The translations under genes and the position numbers were made by a program. The notes under the pieces were generated by a model. The model had not been told where the DNA came from, did no database searches, and saw only the letters and a list, made by a program, of their open reading frames with translations. Below, piece after piece: positions 1 through 7,227 of a stretch of 45,216 bases of DNA. Each line of letters starts with the position of its first letter. Positions within the stretch are counted from its first letter, which is position 1. The DNA comes from Nocardia carnea (GTDB taxonomy: Bacteria > Actinomycetota > Actinomycetes > Mycobacteriales > Mycobacteriaceae). The DNA lies in NCBI RefSeq assembly GCF_029868325.1, contig NZ_JARWNW010000313.1:1-45216 (forward strand), given 5' to 3'.

Positions 1-294
1 CCTGAAAACCCATGGGGGCCAACGTTTGCCCGCCTCCGGGATAGCACCGAACGCGAACGAGGCGCGCCACCGCGCAGCCAAGAGCGGCGCGGTTGCGGTT
101 TAGGCGCCCAAACCCGGGCGGGGGGGCGGGCGGGTTAGGGGCGCGGGGTGTGTCTGCCCCCGCGGGGGTCCACCCCCCCGGGTATGCGCCCCTAAACCGT
201 AACCCCGCCGCAAACCGCTCCGCCTTTTTGGGGCTCGTTCGCGTTCGGTGCTATCCCGGAGGCGGGCAAACGTTGGCCCCCATGGGTTTTCAGG
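1..294. repeat. Fold-back inverted repeat at the contig edge (probable artefact)
   Basis: Bases 1-61 are the exact reverse complement of 234-294. The inner part (62-147 against 148-233) is also self-complementary but with rising mismatch, for example GCGGTTTAGG near 100 against CCTAAACCG near 191. The right arm is continuous with the stop codon of the ABC1 gene (290-292), so it is the genuine copy. The left arm repeats that stop region in reverse and runs into base 1. A perfect arm placed exactly at the window edge, with decay toward a G/C-run centre, fits a fold-back read or assembly chimera better than a terminator or telomere. I see no gene in 1-289. Confidence 0.8.
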
Positions 295-1633
295 CGCTGT
301 CGCGTTCCTCGCGGAACCCGGGCAGCCAGCGGGAGGCCAGCTGTATGAAGGGCACCTCGGCATCGAGCTGGGCACAGATACCGATCGATCCCCCCAGGAC
401 CCGGAAGATCATCACGTATTCGGCGGGCAGCACCATGGCCCGCGCGGTTTTCATCTCCGGCGAGGAATAGTCGGTGGCCTTACCCGCCACCCGCTGCATC
501 CAGCGGCGGGTGAAATGGAACGATTCGGAGCGGATCGGATCGGTGAACGGGCGCAGGTACTCCTCGATCTCCTGCTCGGTGAGGGTTCTACCGGGCAGCA
601 CCCACCCGTTGGCGTGCAGTAGTTCGGTGAGTTGGCCGTACTCCTCGGCCACCGCGAGGGCGAGTATCCGCCCCAGGAGCTCGGGGAAACCACCCGGTAG
701 CGGGGCGCAGGCGCCGTAGTCGATCACCGCGAGTTTGCCCTCGGGCGTGATCATGAAATTGCCCGGATGCGGGTCCGCGTGCAGCAGACCGACGATTTCG
801 GGCGAGGAGAAGTGGAATCGGCCCATCAGTCCGGCGACCCGGTTACGCAGGACGCGAGTGCCCTCGGGATCGGCTTCGCCCGCGGCGATGATGGCGGAAA
901 CCGATGTGCCGTCGAGCCATTCGCTGACGATGACCTTCGGCGCGCTCGCGACCACCTTCGGCACCACGAACTCCGGATGTCCGTCGTAGGCCTTGCTGAA
1001 GGCTCGTTGATTCGCGGCCTCGTTGCGGTAGTCCAGCTCTTCCTCGGTACGTTCGTTGATCTCGGCGAGCAGCGGTTTAACATCCGCACCGGGGATAACC
1101 TTCGCGAACAGGCCCGTCATCCGGTTCAGCGTCCGCAGATCCGCACGCAGCGCCTCGTCCGCGCCGGGGTACTGGACCTTCACCGCCACCTGGCGGCCGT
1201 CCGACCACACCGCCTTGTGCACCTGGCCGATACTGGCCGAGGCGGCCGGGGTGTCGTCGAACGATTCGAAACGCTTCCGCCAGTCGGTGCCGAGTTGCTG
1301 ATCGAGGACGCGGTGCACGGTGGCCGCGGGCATCGGCGGGGCCGCGGCCTGCAGTTTGGTGAGGGCCTCGCGATAGTGTTCACCGAATTCTTCGGGAACT
1401 GCGGCCTCCATCACACTCAGCGCCTGACCGAATTTCATCGCGCCGCCCTTGAGCTCACCGAGCACGGCGAACAGCTGTTCGGCCGCCTTCTGGTTCATCT
1501 CGGTGTTGATCTCCTTGCGATCGCCACCCGCGAGCTTGCGGCCGAAACCGACCGCGGCACGACCCGCCACACCGAGCGGAATCTTGGCTAACTTCGCATT
1601 GCGGGACATGGGCCGGCGCACGATCTCAGACAC
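290..1633 (-). CDS. ABC1/AarF/UbiB-family atypical kinase (Rv3197-like)
   Basis: This is a 447-residue ABC1-family protein kinase-like protein. The KxGQ motif (MKFGQ) is near residues 66-70, followed by the Ala-rich nucleotide loop ASASIGQVH, the lysine strand VAVKVQYPG, the catalytic HADPHPGNF and the metal-binding VIDYG. In other organisms UbiB/COQ8 members support quinone or lipid metabolism; the substrate of this actinobacterial branch is not known to me. I chose the GTG at 1633 (VSEIVRRP...) because the product then matches my recollection of the M. tuberculosis Rv3197 N-terminus and length. CATGAT followed six bases later by GTG could be a leaderless start. ATG 1609 is the alternative. 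It lies 83 bases downstream of the ocin-ThiF gene on the same strand, probably in one operon. Confidence 0.9.
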   Translation of the reverse strand: MSEIVRRPMSRNAKLAKIPLGVAGRAAVGFGRKLAGGDRKEINTEMNQKAAEQLFAVLGELKGGAMKFGQALSVMEAAVPEEFGEHYREALTKLQAAAPPMPAATVHRVLDQQLGTDWRKRFESFDDTPAASASIGQVHKAVWSDGRQVAVKVQYPGADEALRADLRTLNRMTGLFAKVIPGADVKPLLAEINERTEEELDYRNEAANQRAFSKAYDGHPEFVVPKVVASAPKVIVSEWLDGTSVSAIIAAGEADPEGTRVLRNRVAGLMGRFHFSSPEIVGLLHADPHPGNFMITPEGKLAVIDYGACAPLPGGFPELLGRILALAVAEEYGQLTELLHANGWVLPGRTLTEQEIEEYLRPFTDPIRSESFHFTRRWMQRVAGKATDYSSPEMKTARAMVLPAEYVMIFRVLGGSIGICAQLDAEVPFIQLASRWLPGFREERDSA

Positions 1634-1716
1634 TCCCCCATCATGGCCGACGGACCGGCGGATCTGCCACGGAAAACCGAAGAGAATTACCACAGCGACC
1701 GCAAGTGTGAGCGTCA

Positions 1717-2580
1717 TCACAGCGCGCCGCTGTGATGCGGTACCAGGCAGCCACATCGTTCATGCGGTGTCCACGGACGACGGTGCAGCTGCCGGGTGCC
1801 GAGATCGAGCTCCAATGTGCGGTTCAGCGTCTCCGGTGGGGAAGCCGGGTCACAAGCGAGAATCGTCTCGAGTTCGCCGAGCGCCAGGGCGGCCACGGCG
1901 GCGATTCCGGCGGGACTCGCATGTCCCGTCCGGCCGAGCAGCTGAGCGGCCAATCGCGGCCATTCGGCATCGCGATCCACTCGGGCGAGATCGGCGCAGC
2001 GCAGACAGCTGGTGAGCCCCGGCAGAACCAGCGGGCCGACGAGTCCTTTACCGTCGCGCAGCCGGACCACGATATGCGCGATCCGGGCCCGGGACAGCTC
2101 CTGGACCAAACAGGGATCGGGAATCAGCGCATCGGCCAGTACCACCAGATCCGCCGGCGCGACGGGGCCGGGCAGCCGGCCGCTCCGGTCGCGGGAGCGG
2201 GACGGCCGGATCCCGAGCGCACCCAGGCCGGAGCCGATCGCGTCGGCGAGCGGGCCTGTCCCGTGAACACGGATGGTTCGGACACAGCCTGCGGGGCAGG
2301 AGGGATGGACCACCAGGCCGGCCGCGTCGATCACCTCGAACAACGCCGTCGCATGCCGAGCCTCGAGACCGAACGAACGCGCCCGCCACACGATCGCCGG
2401 CCGGCTGTTCAGTCCATCGAGGAGGCGGAGGAATCCCAGGACCTGCTGAGTCTCCAGCCCCGGGGCCTCACACAGTACGGCTGTCTCGGGATCCCAGCCC
2501 AGCTGGACCTGACCGGTCGAGCGCACCAGGATCGGTACCCGGGGATGCAGGAGCGGGCCGCGCGGCCGAAGTGTCGTCAT
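1717..2580 (-). CDS. Orphan TOMM cyclodehydratase-like (ocin-ThiF) protein (Rv3196-like)
   Basis: The product is 287 residues and resembles the E1/ThiF-like partner that presents leader peptides to azole-forming YcaO enzymes. Recognisable elements are an N-terminal strand-rich part with LHPRVPILVR, a Rossmann-like middle (IRVHGTGPLADAIGSGL), the characteristic GPLVLPGLTSCLRCADLAR stretch and a C-terminal WTPHERCGC Cys pair. No YcaO gene or convincing precursor peptide is present in the window. The ATG at 2580 (MTTLRPRGPL) is chosen over 2646 because the upstream extension reads through a palindrome. It sits between a DUF2342 gene and an ABC1 kinase, an arrangement I also recall for Rv3195-Rv3197. 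Its function is unknown and its conserved partners suggest a non-RiPP role. Confidence 0.8.
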   Translation of the reverse strand: MTTLRPRGPLLHPRVPILVRSTGQVQLGWDPETAVLCEAPGLETQQVLGFLRLLDGLNSRPAIVWRARSFGLEARHATALFEVIDAAGLVVHPSCPAGCVRTIRVHGTGPLADAIGSGLGALGIRPSRSRDRSGRLPGPVAPADLVVLADALIPDPCLVQELSRARIAHIVVRLRDGKGLVGPLVLPGLTSCLRCADLARVDRDAEWPRLAAQLLGRTGHASPAGIAAVAALALGELETILACDPASPPETLNRTLELDLGTRQLHRRPWTPHERCGCLVPHHSGAL

Positions 2581-2626
2581 GCCCGAAGTATGCGACGGCC
2601 GTTGCGGCGCAAAAGGTTCCAGGAAG

Positions 2627-2663
2627 GGAGTTATCCACAGGCGCATGACCTGTGGATAACTCC
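2627..2663. promoter_or_regulatory. Palindrome holding two opposed DnaA boxes
   Basis: Two 14-base arms (2627-2640 and 2650-2663) are perfect reverse complements around a 9-base loop. Each contains TTATCCACA, the consensus DnaA box: plus strand 2631-2639, minus strand 2651-2659. It lies after the DUF2342 stop (2769) and 47 bases before the ocin-ThiF start (2580). No T-run follows on the minus strand, so it is an unlikely intrinsic terminator. It may be a DnaA-responsive operator or a DnaA-titration site. Confidence 0.65.
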
Positions 2664-2768
2664 GATTATCGCAGCTGACGGGCGGTTCACGGCACTACAG
2701 CGAGACGGACAGGAAACTCGTGCGAAACCGCGCACTCCGGGCGCGACTGCGCAGCGCTTGGTTCGGAG

Positions 2769-4211
2769 TCAGTCCTTGCCGTTACCCGGTTCGGGTTTTT
2801 CCGGGCCGGATTCGTCTCCGCCTTCGGCGGGCGGGTCCTGCTTCTCGCCTTTTCGGTCCTTACCGGCCTGTTCCCGCTCCGCGGCCTCGGTGGCAGCCAG
2901 CTGGGCCATGGGATCGTCGAACGCACCGGCACCGCCGCCGATCACCGAATCGATGAACCCGGCGGGCGCGTCGAGATCCGAGGCGTCGGGCAGCAGATCC
3001 GGGTGCGCCCAGACACCGTCGCGGGCCGCGAGACCGGCATCGTCGGTCAAGCGTTGCCACAGTGTGGCGGCCTCGCGCAGTTTGCGGGGTCGCAGTTCGA
3101 GGCCGACCAGGGTGGCGAAGGTTTGTTCGGCCGGGCCGCCGGTGGCGCGGCGCCGCCGCAGTGTCTCGGCCAGTGCGCCCGCACCGGGCAGCCGCTCACC
3201 GACCGCCGCGCCGACCACGACCTGCACCCAACCCTCGATCAGGGCGAGCAAGGTCTCCAGCCGGTCCAGGGCCTGCTTCTGCTCGGGCGTCGTCTGCGGT
3301 TCGAAACTGCCCTGGGACAGGATCTCCTCGAGCTTGCTCGGGTCGGTCAGCGCCGAGGGGTCGAGATCACGGGCCGCCTCTTCGAGTGCGGAGAAATCCA
3401 TGGTGATCCCGCGCGCGTAGTCCTCGACGGCGCCGAGGAGCTGCTGGCGCAGCCAGGGGACATGCACGAACAGGCGCTGATGGGCGACCTCGCGGGCGGC
3501 GAGGAACACCATGATCTCGCTCTCCGGCTGTTCGAGCCCTTCGCTGAACTCCGAGATCGCCGTGGGCAGCAGCGCGGCCGTACCGGCCGGACCCAGCGGC
3601 AGACCGATATCGGTCCCGGTCAGAACTTCCTTGGCGAGCTGGCCCAGCGCCTGCCCGAGCTGCGAACCGAAGGCGAGTCCCCCCATCTGGCCGAGCATGC
3701 CCATCATGGGGCCGGCCATTTCGCGCGCTTCCTCGGGCAGCCCAGCGGTCCACATACCGGAGATCTGCTGCGCCACCGGATCGCAGAGTCGCTGCCAGGT
3801 GGGCAGCGTTTTCTCGATCCAGTCGTTCGCGGTCCAGGCCACCGTGGTCGTCGCGCCGGCGGGGAAGGTCGTCGCATCGTCGAGCCACAGCTCGGCAAGG
3901 TGGGCGGCATCGGCAACGGCCGCGGCCGTACCGCTCGACACCGGCTCGACTGTCTTACCGAGCTGCTGGCGGGCGAGCTGTTTGGCCACGTCGTAGTTCA
4001 CCGGGCCGGAGCCACCACCACCGGCCACGCCCTGTCCCATACCGCTGAGCATCTGCCCGAGCGAGGTGAGCATCTGGCCCAGGGCTGCCGGATCGAAACC
4101 GGCCGCGCCGCCGCCGAGACCGAACGGGTCGTTACCGCCCCCCGGCTTATCGCCGCGGCGACGGTCGTCGTCGTCACCGCCCTGGGAGAATCCGAATCCG
4201 AAATCGCTCAT
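2769..4211 (-). CDS. DUF2342 metalloprotease-like protein (Rv3195-like)
   Basis: This 480-residue protein has a Gly/Asp-rich N-terminus (FGFGFSQGGDDDDRRRG, NDPFGLGGG) and then a conserved helical body typical of the actinobacterial DUF2342 (TIGR03624, putative hydrolase) family. The region that would hold a zinc-binding HExxH reads REVAH (within AAREVAHQRLF), so the first His is replaced and metalloprotease activity is doubtful. The C-terminus is a charged Glu/Gly/Lys tail, likely disordered. The ATG at 4211 overlaps the TAA of an upstream small ORF (TAATG), which implies translational coupling. It is followed by the ocin-ThiF gene after 188 bases. Confidence 0.88.
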   Translation of the reverse strand: MSDFGFGFSQGGDDDDRRRGDKPGGGNDPFGLGGGAAGFDPAALGQMLTSLGQMLSGMGQGVAGGGGSGPVNYDVAKQLARQQLGKTVEPVSSGTAAAVADAAHLAELWLDDATTFPAGATTTVAWTANDWIEKTLPTWQRLCDPVAQQISGMWTAGLPEEAREMAGPMMGMLGQMGGLAFGSQLGQALGQLAKEVLTGTDIGLPLGPAGTAALLPTAISEFSEGLEQPESEIMVFLAAREVAHQRLFVHVPWLRQQLLGAVEDYARGITMDFSALEEAARDLDPSALTDPSKLEEILSQGSFEPQTTPEQKQALDRLETLLALIEGWVQVVVGAAVGERLPGAGALAETLRRRRATGGPAEQTFATLVGLELRPRKLREAATLWQRLTDDAGLAARDGVWAHPDLLPDASDLDAPAGFIDSVIGGGAGAFDDPMAQLAATEAAEREQAGKDRKGEKQDPPAEGGDESGPEKPEPGNGKD

Positions 4212-4300
4212 TACGCCTCACCCGCCGGTACGACGTCCGGGTGGTGTCCGGGGAGCGCGCGCGCACCGAGCGAACCGGCCGGCGCTTCGTGAAGCTGCAT
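4211..4300 (-). CDS. Probable leaderless small ORF (29 aa) coupled to DUF2342
   Basis: A 29-residue frame begins MQLHEAPAGSLG and ends in VPAGEA, with its TAA overlapping the next ATG as TAATG. The hexamer TACTAT (4313-4308) is followed by exactly seven bases and then this ATG, so the A could be the transcription start, as in leaderless actinobacterial mRNAs. The same seven bases (GGAGAAC) would also serve as a Shine-Dalgarno sequence if transcription began further up. In-frame upstream ATGs at 4309 and 4369 lack a ribosome site. The peptide has no Cys or Thr and one Ser, so it is not an obvious azole precursor. It may act mainly to couple translation. Confidence 0.45.
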   Translation of the reverse strand: MQLHEAPAGSLGARALPGHHPDVVPAGEA

Positions 4301-4307
4301 GTTCTCC

Positions 4308-4313
4308 ATAGTA
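4308..4313 (-). promoter_or_regulatory. Candidate -10 hexamer for the DUF2342/ocin-ThiF/ABC1 operon
   Basis: TACTAT on the minus strand matches the actinobacterial TANNNT -10 pattern. It lies seven bases before the small-ORF ATG at 4300 and about 100 bases before the DUF2342 start. No convincing -35 element is visible, which is common for such promoters. Confidence 0.45.
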
Positions 4314-4422
4314 GGCGTGACGAACCGGCCGGTCCGCCACGGCGGGGCAGCTTCGCGCTCGGTGAACATCCGGCCGATCCGGTGCGGACCGGGACGCATC
4401 GCCCGGCCGGCCCGGTGACCAC

Positions 4423-5373
4423 TTATTCCGCGAGCGAATCGGCGCCGGCGGCGACCCACGATTCCACGATGGTGCGGGCGATGGAAACCGCACCCGGCAG
4501 CAGCAGCTTCGGCGCCGCCTCGGGGTCGGGGTCGATTCCCGCACCCGGCCGGGCCGGCCAGCCGCCGGACGCCAGTGCCGCGCGCACCTCATCACGGGTG
4601 AACCAGCGGGCCTCGGCGATCTCACCGTCGGTGAACTCCAGCGGCTGCTCCGGATCGGCGAGCGCGCAGAAGCCGAGCATCAGCGACCGCGGGAAGGGCC
4701 ACGGCTGGCTGCCGAGATAGCGGATATCGCGGACCGCGAGCCCCACCTCCTCGAGCATCTCGCGTTCGACGCAGCGTTCGAGCGATTCCCCGGCCTCGAC
4801 GAACCCGGCCAGCAGGGAGAACATCGTCGCCGGCCAGCTGTGCTGACGAGCCAGCAGGACCCGGTCGGCCCCGTCGTGGATCAGGCAGATCACCGCCGGA
4901 TCGGTGCGCGGGAAATCCTCGCGACCGTCCTCGGTCACCCGCGACCACCCGGCCTTGGCGGGGATCATCGGACTGCCGTCGGCGCCGTGGAATGCCGCGC
5001 CGGCATGCCAGTTGATCAGGGCGAGCGCGGCGGACAGCACTCCGGCGGTGAAATCGTCGATCCGGCTGTCGGCGAGCTGGCGCAGGTCACGCAGCTCGCC
5101 GGTGAGGTCGCGATCACGGACAGCCCACAGGTGCACACCGTCGCGGACACCGAGAAATACCGCGTCCGGGCTCGGCTCGGCCGACAGTTCGGTAGCGGCT
5201 TCCCAGACCAGAGCCCCGGATTCGTAACGCACCGTACCGCGCCGCCCGATCCGTAACAGCCGGGCGGTGGCCCAGCCTTCCTTCAGCACATGTGCGTCGC
5301 CGCGCAGATGGTCGGCGCGGTCGAGCGCCGAACGGGACAACAGAGGGATCTGGTTGAGCTCGAATACCGCCAC
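4423..5373 (-). CDS. nudC: NAD(H) pyrophosphatase NudC
   Basis: This is a Nudix hydrolase of 316 residues that would cleave NADH/NAD to NMN(H) and AMP, and possibly remove NAD caps from RNA. The complete Nudix box spans GFVEAGE through REMLEEVGL, and the NADH-pyrophosphatase signature SQPWPFPRS follows about 15 residues later. The four zinc-ribbon cysteines of the E. coli enzyme are absent; that segment reads FHGADGSPMIPAKAGW. As I recall, mycobacterial NudC also lacks them. The start is GTG 5373 (VAVFELNQIPLL). It lies 40 bases downstream of the potassium-channel gene on the same strand, as in the Rv3199c-Rv3200c order. Confidence 0.93.
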   Translation of the reverse strand: MAVFELNQIPLLSRSALDRADHLRGDAHVLKEGWATARLLRIGRRGTVRYESGALVWEAATELSAEPSPDAVFLGVRDGVHLWAVRDRDLTGELRDLRQLADSRIDDFTAGVLSAALALINWHAGAAFHGADGSPMIPAKAGWSRVTEDGREDFPRTDPAVICLIHDGADRVLLARQHSWPATMFSLLAGFVEAGESLERCVEREMLEEVGLAVRDIRYLGSQPWPFPRSLMLGFCALADPEQPLEFTDGEIAEARWFTRDEVRAALASGGWPARPGAGIDPDPEAAPKLLLPGAVSIARTIVESWVAAGADSLAE

Positions 5374-5413
5374 GTCCCGAGGGTATCGCGACGCGAACCG
5401 CGGAGTATCCGGG

Positions 5414-6490
5414 TCAGCGCGCGCGACGGATGTAGAGCAGTTTGTCCCCGGTTTCCAGGGCGTCGACAGCCGGTTCGCCCACCCGGACCAGCTCGCCGTC
5501 GCGCACCACACCGAGCACGATATCGCTGAGGTGGCGCGGCGATCCCCCGACCTCGCCCGGCTCGACCTCGCGTTCGGCGACCGCGAAACCGTGTTCCGGG
5601 GTGAGCAGATCCTCCATCATCTCCACGACGCTGGGTGTGGTGGTCGCGATACCGAGCAGCCGGCCGGTGGTCTCCGAGGACACCACCACCGAATCGGCGC
5701 CGGATTGACGCAGCAGATGGGTGTTCTCCGATTCCCGGATCGAGGCGACGATCTTCGCCTTCTTCGTGAGCTCCCGGGCGCTCAGGGTGACCAGCACCGC
5801 GGTGTCGTCGCGGTTGGCGGCCACGATGACCGACGCGGCGTTCTGCACGCCCGCCAGCCGCAGGACATCGGATTGCGTGGCCGTCCCGTGCACGGTGACC
5901 AGACCCGCGGTGGCGGCGGCTTCGAGGGCCACCGCGTCGGTGTCGACCACGACGATTTCGGCGGGCTGCACCCCGTCCCCGATCATGGCGTCGATTGCGG
6001 TGCGGCCTTTGGTGCCGTACCCGACGACGACGGTGTGATTACGCACGGTGCGCCTCCAACGCTGGATCTTCAAGGCCTGGCGGGAACGTTCGGTGAGCAC
6101 CGCCAGGGTGGTGCCGACCAGGACGATGAGGAACAGCACGCGAAGCGGTGTGATGACGAAGATGTTCACCAGCCGCGCCGAATCGGTCACCGGCGAGATA
6201 TCGCCGTAACCGGTGGTCGACAGCGATACGGTCGCGTAGTAGAACGCGTCGAGCAAATCCACCGAACCGTCGGCGTTGTCGTTGTAACCGTCGCGGCCGA
6301 GGTAGACGACGATCGCGGCGGTGCACAGCAGGCCGATCGCGAACAGCACCCGGCGGGTCAGCGAAATCCACGGGCTGTTCTGCACCTCCGGGATACGCAG
6401 CACCCCGACCAGCGCGAAATCCGGGCGCTCGCCGCCGAGCCGCCCCCGGCCACCCAGCTGGGCGAACCGGGCACTGACCGGGGCTACCAT
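5414..6490 (-). CDS. Potassium channel with RCK (TrkA-N/TrkA-C) domains (Rv3200c-like)
   Basis: The 358-residue membrane protein has a first helix near residues 45-63 (RRVLFAIGLL...), the pore loop with selectivity filter TTGYGD, and a second helix (VLFLIVLVGTTLAVL). A cytosolic Rossmann fold with GYGTKG binds nucleotide or another ligand, and a TrkA-C domain closes the protein (ALETGDKLLYI). It would be a two-transmembrane, ligand-gated K+ channel forming a tetramer. The ATG at 6490 has only a weak purine stretch (GGGGTAG) upstream. It is transcribed toward nudC and is divergent from the DoxX gene, with 139 bases between the two starts. Confidence 0.92.
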   Translation of the reverse strand: MVAPVSARFAQLGGRGRLGGERPDFALVGVLRIPEVQNSPWISLTRRVLFAIGLLCTAAIVVYLGRDGYNDNADGSVDLLDAFYYATVSLSTTGYGDISPVTDSARLVNIFVITPLRVLFLIVLVGTTLAVLTERSRQALKIQRWRRTVRNHTVVVGYGTKGRTAIDAMIGDGVQPAEIVVVDTDAVALEAAATAGLVTVHGTATQSDVLRLAGVQNAASVIVAANRDDTAVLVTLSARELTKKAKIVASIRESENTHLLRQSGADSVVVSSETTGRLLGIATTTPSVVEMMEDLLTPEHGFAVAEREVEPGEVGGSPRHLSDIVLGVVRDGELVRVGEPAVDALETGDKLLYIRRAR

Positions 6491-6629
6491 CGGCTACCCC
6501 GGGAATTCGACACCCTCAGTCCCTCCGACACAGCTCGGGAGCCTACCCGCTCGCAGACCGCCGGGCCCGCTGCGCGCCCGGCGGTCCACGGGCCACCTTC
6601 GCCCGTATCCCCGGATTACGGTGGAGCCC

Positions 6630-7046
6630 ATGGCAGACGACACACCTCCGGATACCACCCGCGATCCCGGCCGCACTCCCGCTCTGCGCCTGGCCGCGAT
6701 CCTGATGGGTGCGGGGGTCATGCATTTCGTGGCGCCCGCACCGTTCGATTCCATCGTCCCGAAACAGTTGCCGGGGAAAGCACGCTCCTACACATATTGG
6801 TCCGGTGTGGCCGAAATCGGTGTCGGGACCGCATTGTTGATCCCGCGAACCCGGCGGCTCGGTGGCCGGCTGGCGGCGCTGCTGTTCATCGCGGTGTTTC
6901 CGGCCAATATCCAGTTCACGGCCGATTCGGTGGGCAACCCGAAGGCGCCGTTCGCACTCAAGGCGATCTCGCTGCTCCGGCTGCCCTTACAGGTGCCGTT
7001 GATCACCCAGGCCTTGGTGGTGAGCCGCCGGGCACCGCGTCCCTGA
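6630..7046 (+). CDS. DoxX-like small membrane protein
   Basis: This is a 138-residue integral membrane protein with about four hydrophobic segments: LRLAAILMGAGVMHFV, a YWSGVAEIGVGTALLI stretch, LAALLFIAVFPANI and a C-terminal amphipathic helix. The motif HFVAPAPFDSIVPKQLPG is typical of the DoxX-like family, some of whose members act in redox or thiosulfate metabolism. No specific role can be assigned. GGTGGAG lies four bases before the ATG at 6630. The first 18 residues are polar and cytosolic. It is convergent with adnB. Confidence 0.85.
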   Translation: MADDTPPDTTRDPGRTPALRLAAILMGAGVMHFVAPAPFDSIVPKQLPGKARSYTYWSGVAEIGVGTALLIPRTRRLGGRLAALLFIAVFPANIQFTADSVGNPKAPFALKAISLLRLPLQVPLITQALVVSRRAPRP

Positions 7047-7187
7047 ACGGACACACGCGCGATGGGGGCGGCATGATCGGGGCCGGCTTCCGCCACTCGG
7101 GCCGAATCGGAGCAGAGCGAGGCCACGGCTTGCGCCCCACCTCGACCGGGCCCTCGGTCCGCCCGGGGCATCGAGGCACTCGCCGGA

Positions 7188-7206
7188 CGGACACCGACAT
7201 TGTCCG
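7188..7206. terminator. Possible bidirectional terminator between convergent genes
   Basis: CGGACA and TGTCCG form a six-base stem around a seven-base loop in the 181-base gap between the DoxX gene (+) and adnB (-). No T-run follows on either strand, so the call rests on position and the stem only. A partly overlapping alternative stem pairs GCCGGAC (7182-7188) with GTCCGGC (7202-7208). Confidence 0.3.
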
Positions 7207-7227
7207 GCACGACACCGGGCCAGGCCG

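Noticed and set aside
1..294. Linear-replicon telomere or rho-independent terminator
   Set aside because: The arm duplicates the ABC1 stop codon region, the loop is about 170 bases and mismatches increase toward the centre, which fits a fold-back artefact.
4211..4300. Small ORF as a RiPP precursor for the ocin-ThiF protein
   Set aside because: It has no Cys or Thr and one Ser, so it offers almost nothing for azole formation, and there is no YcaO gene.
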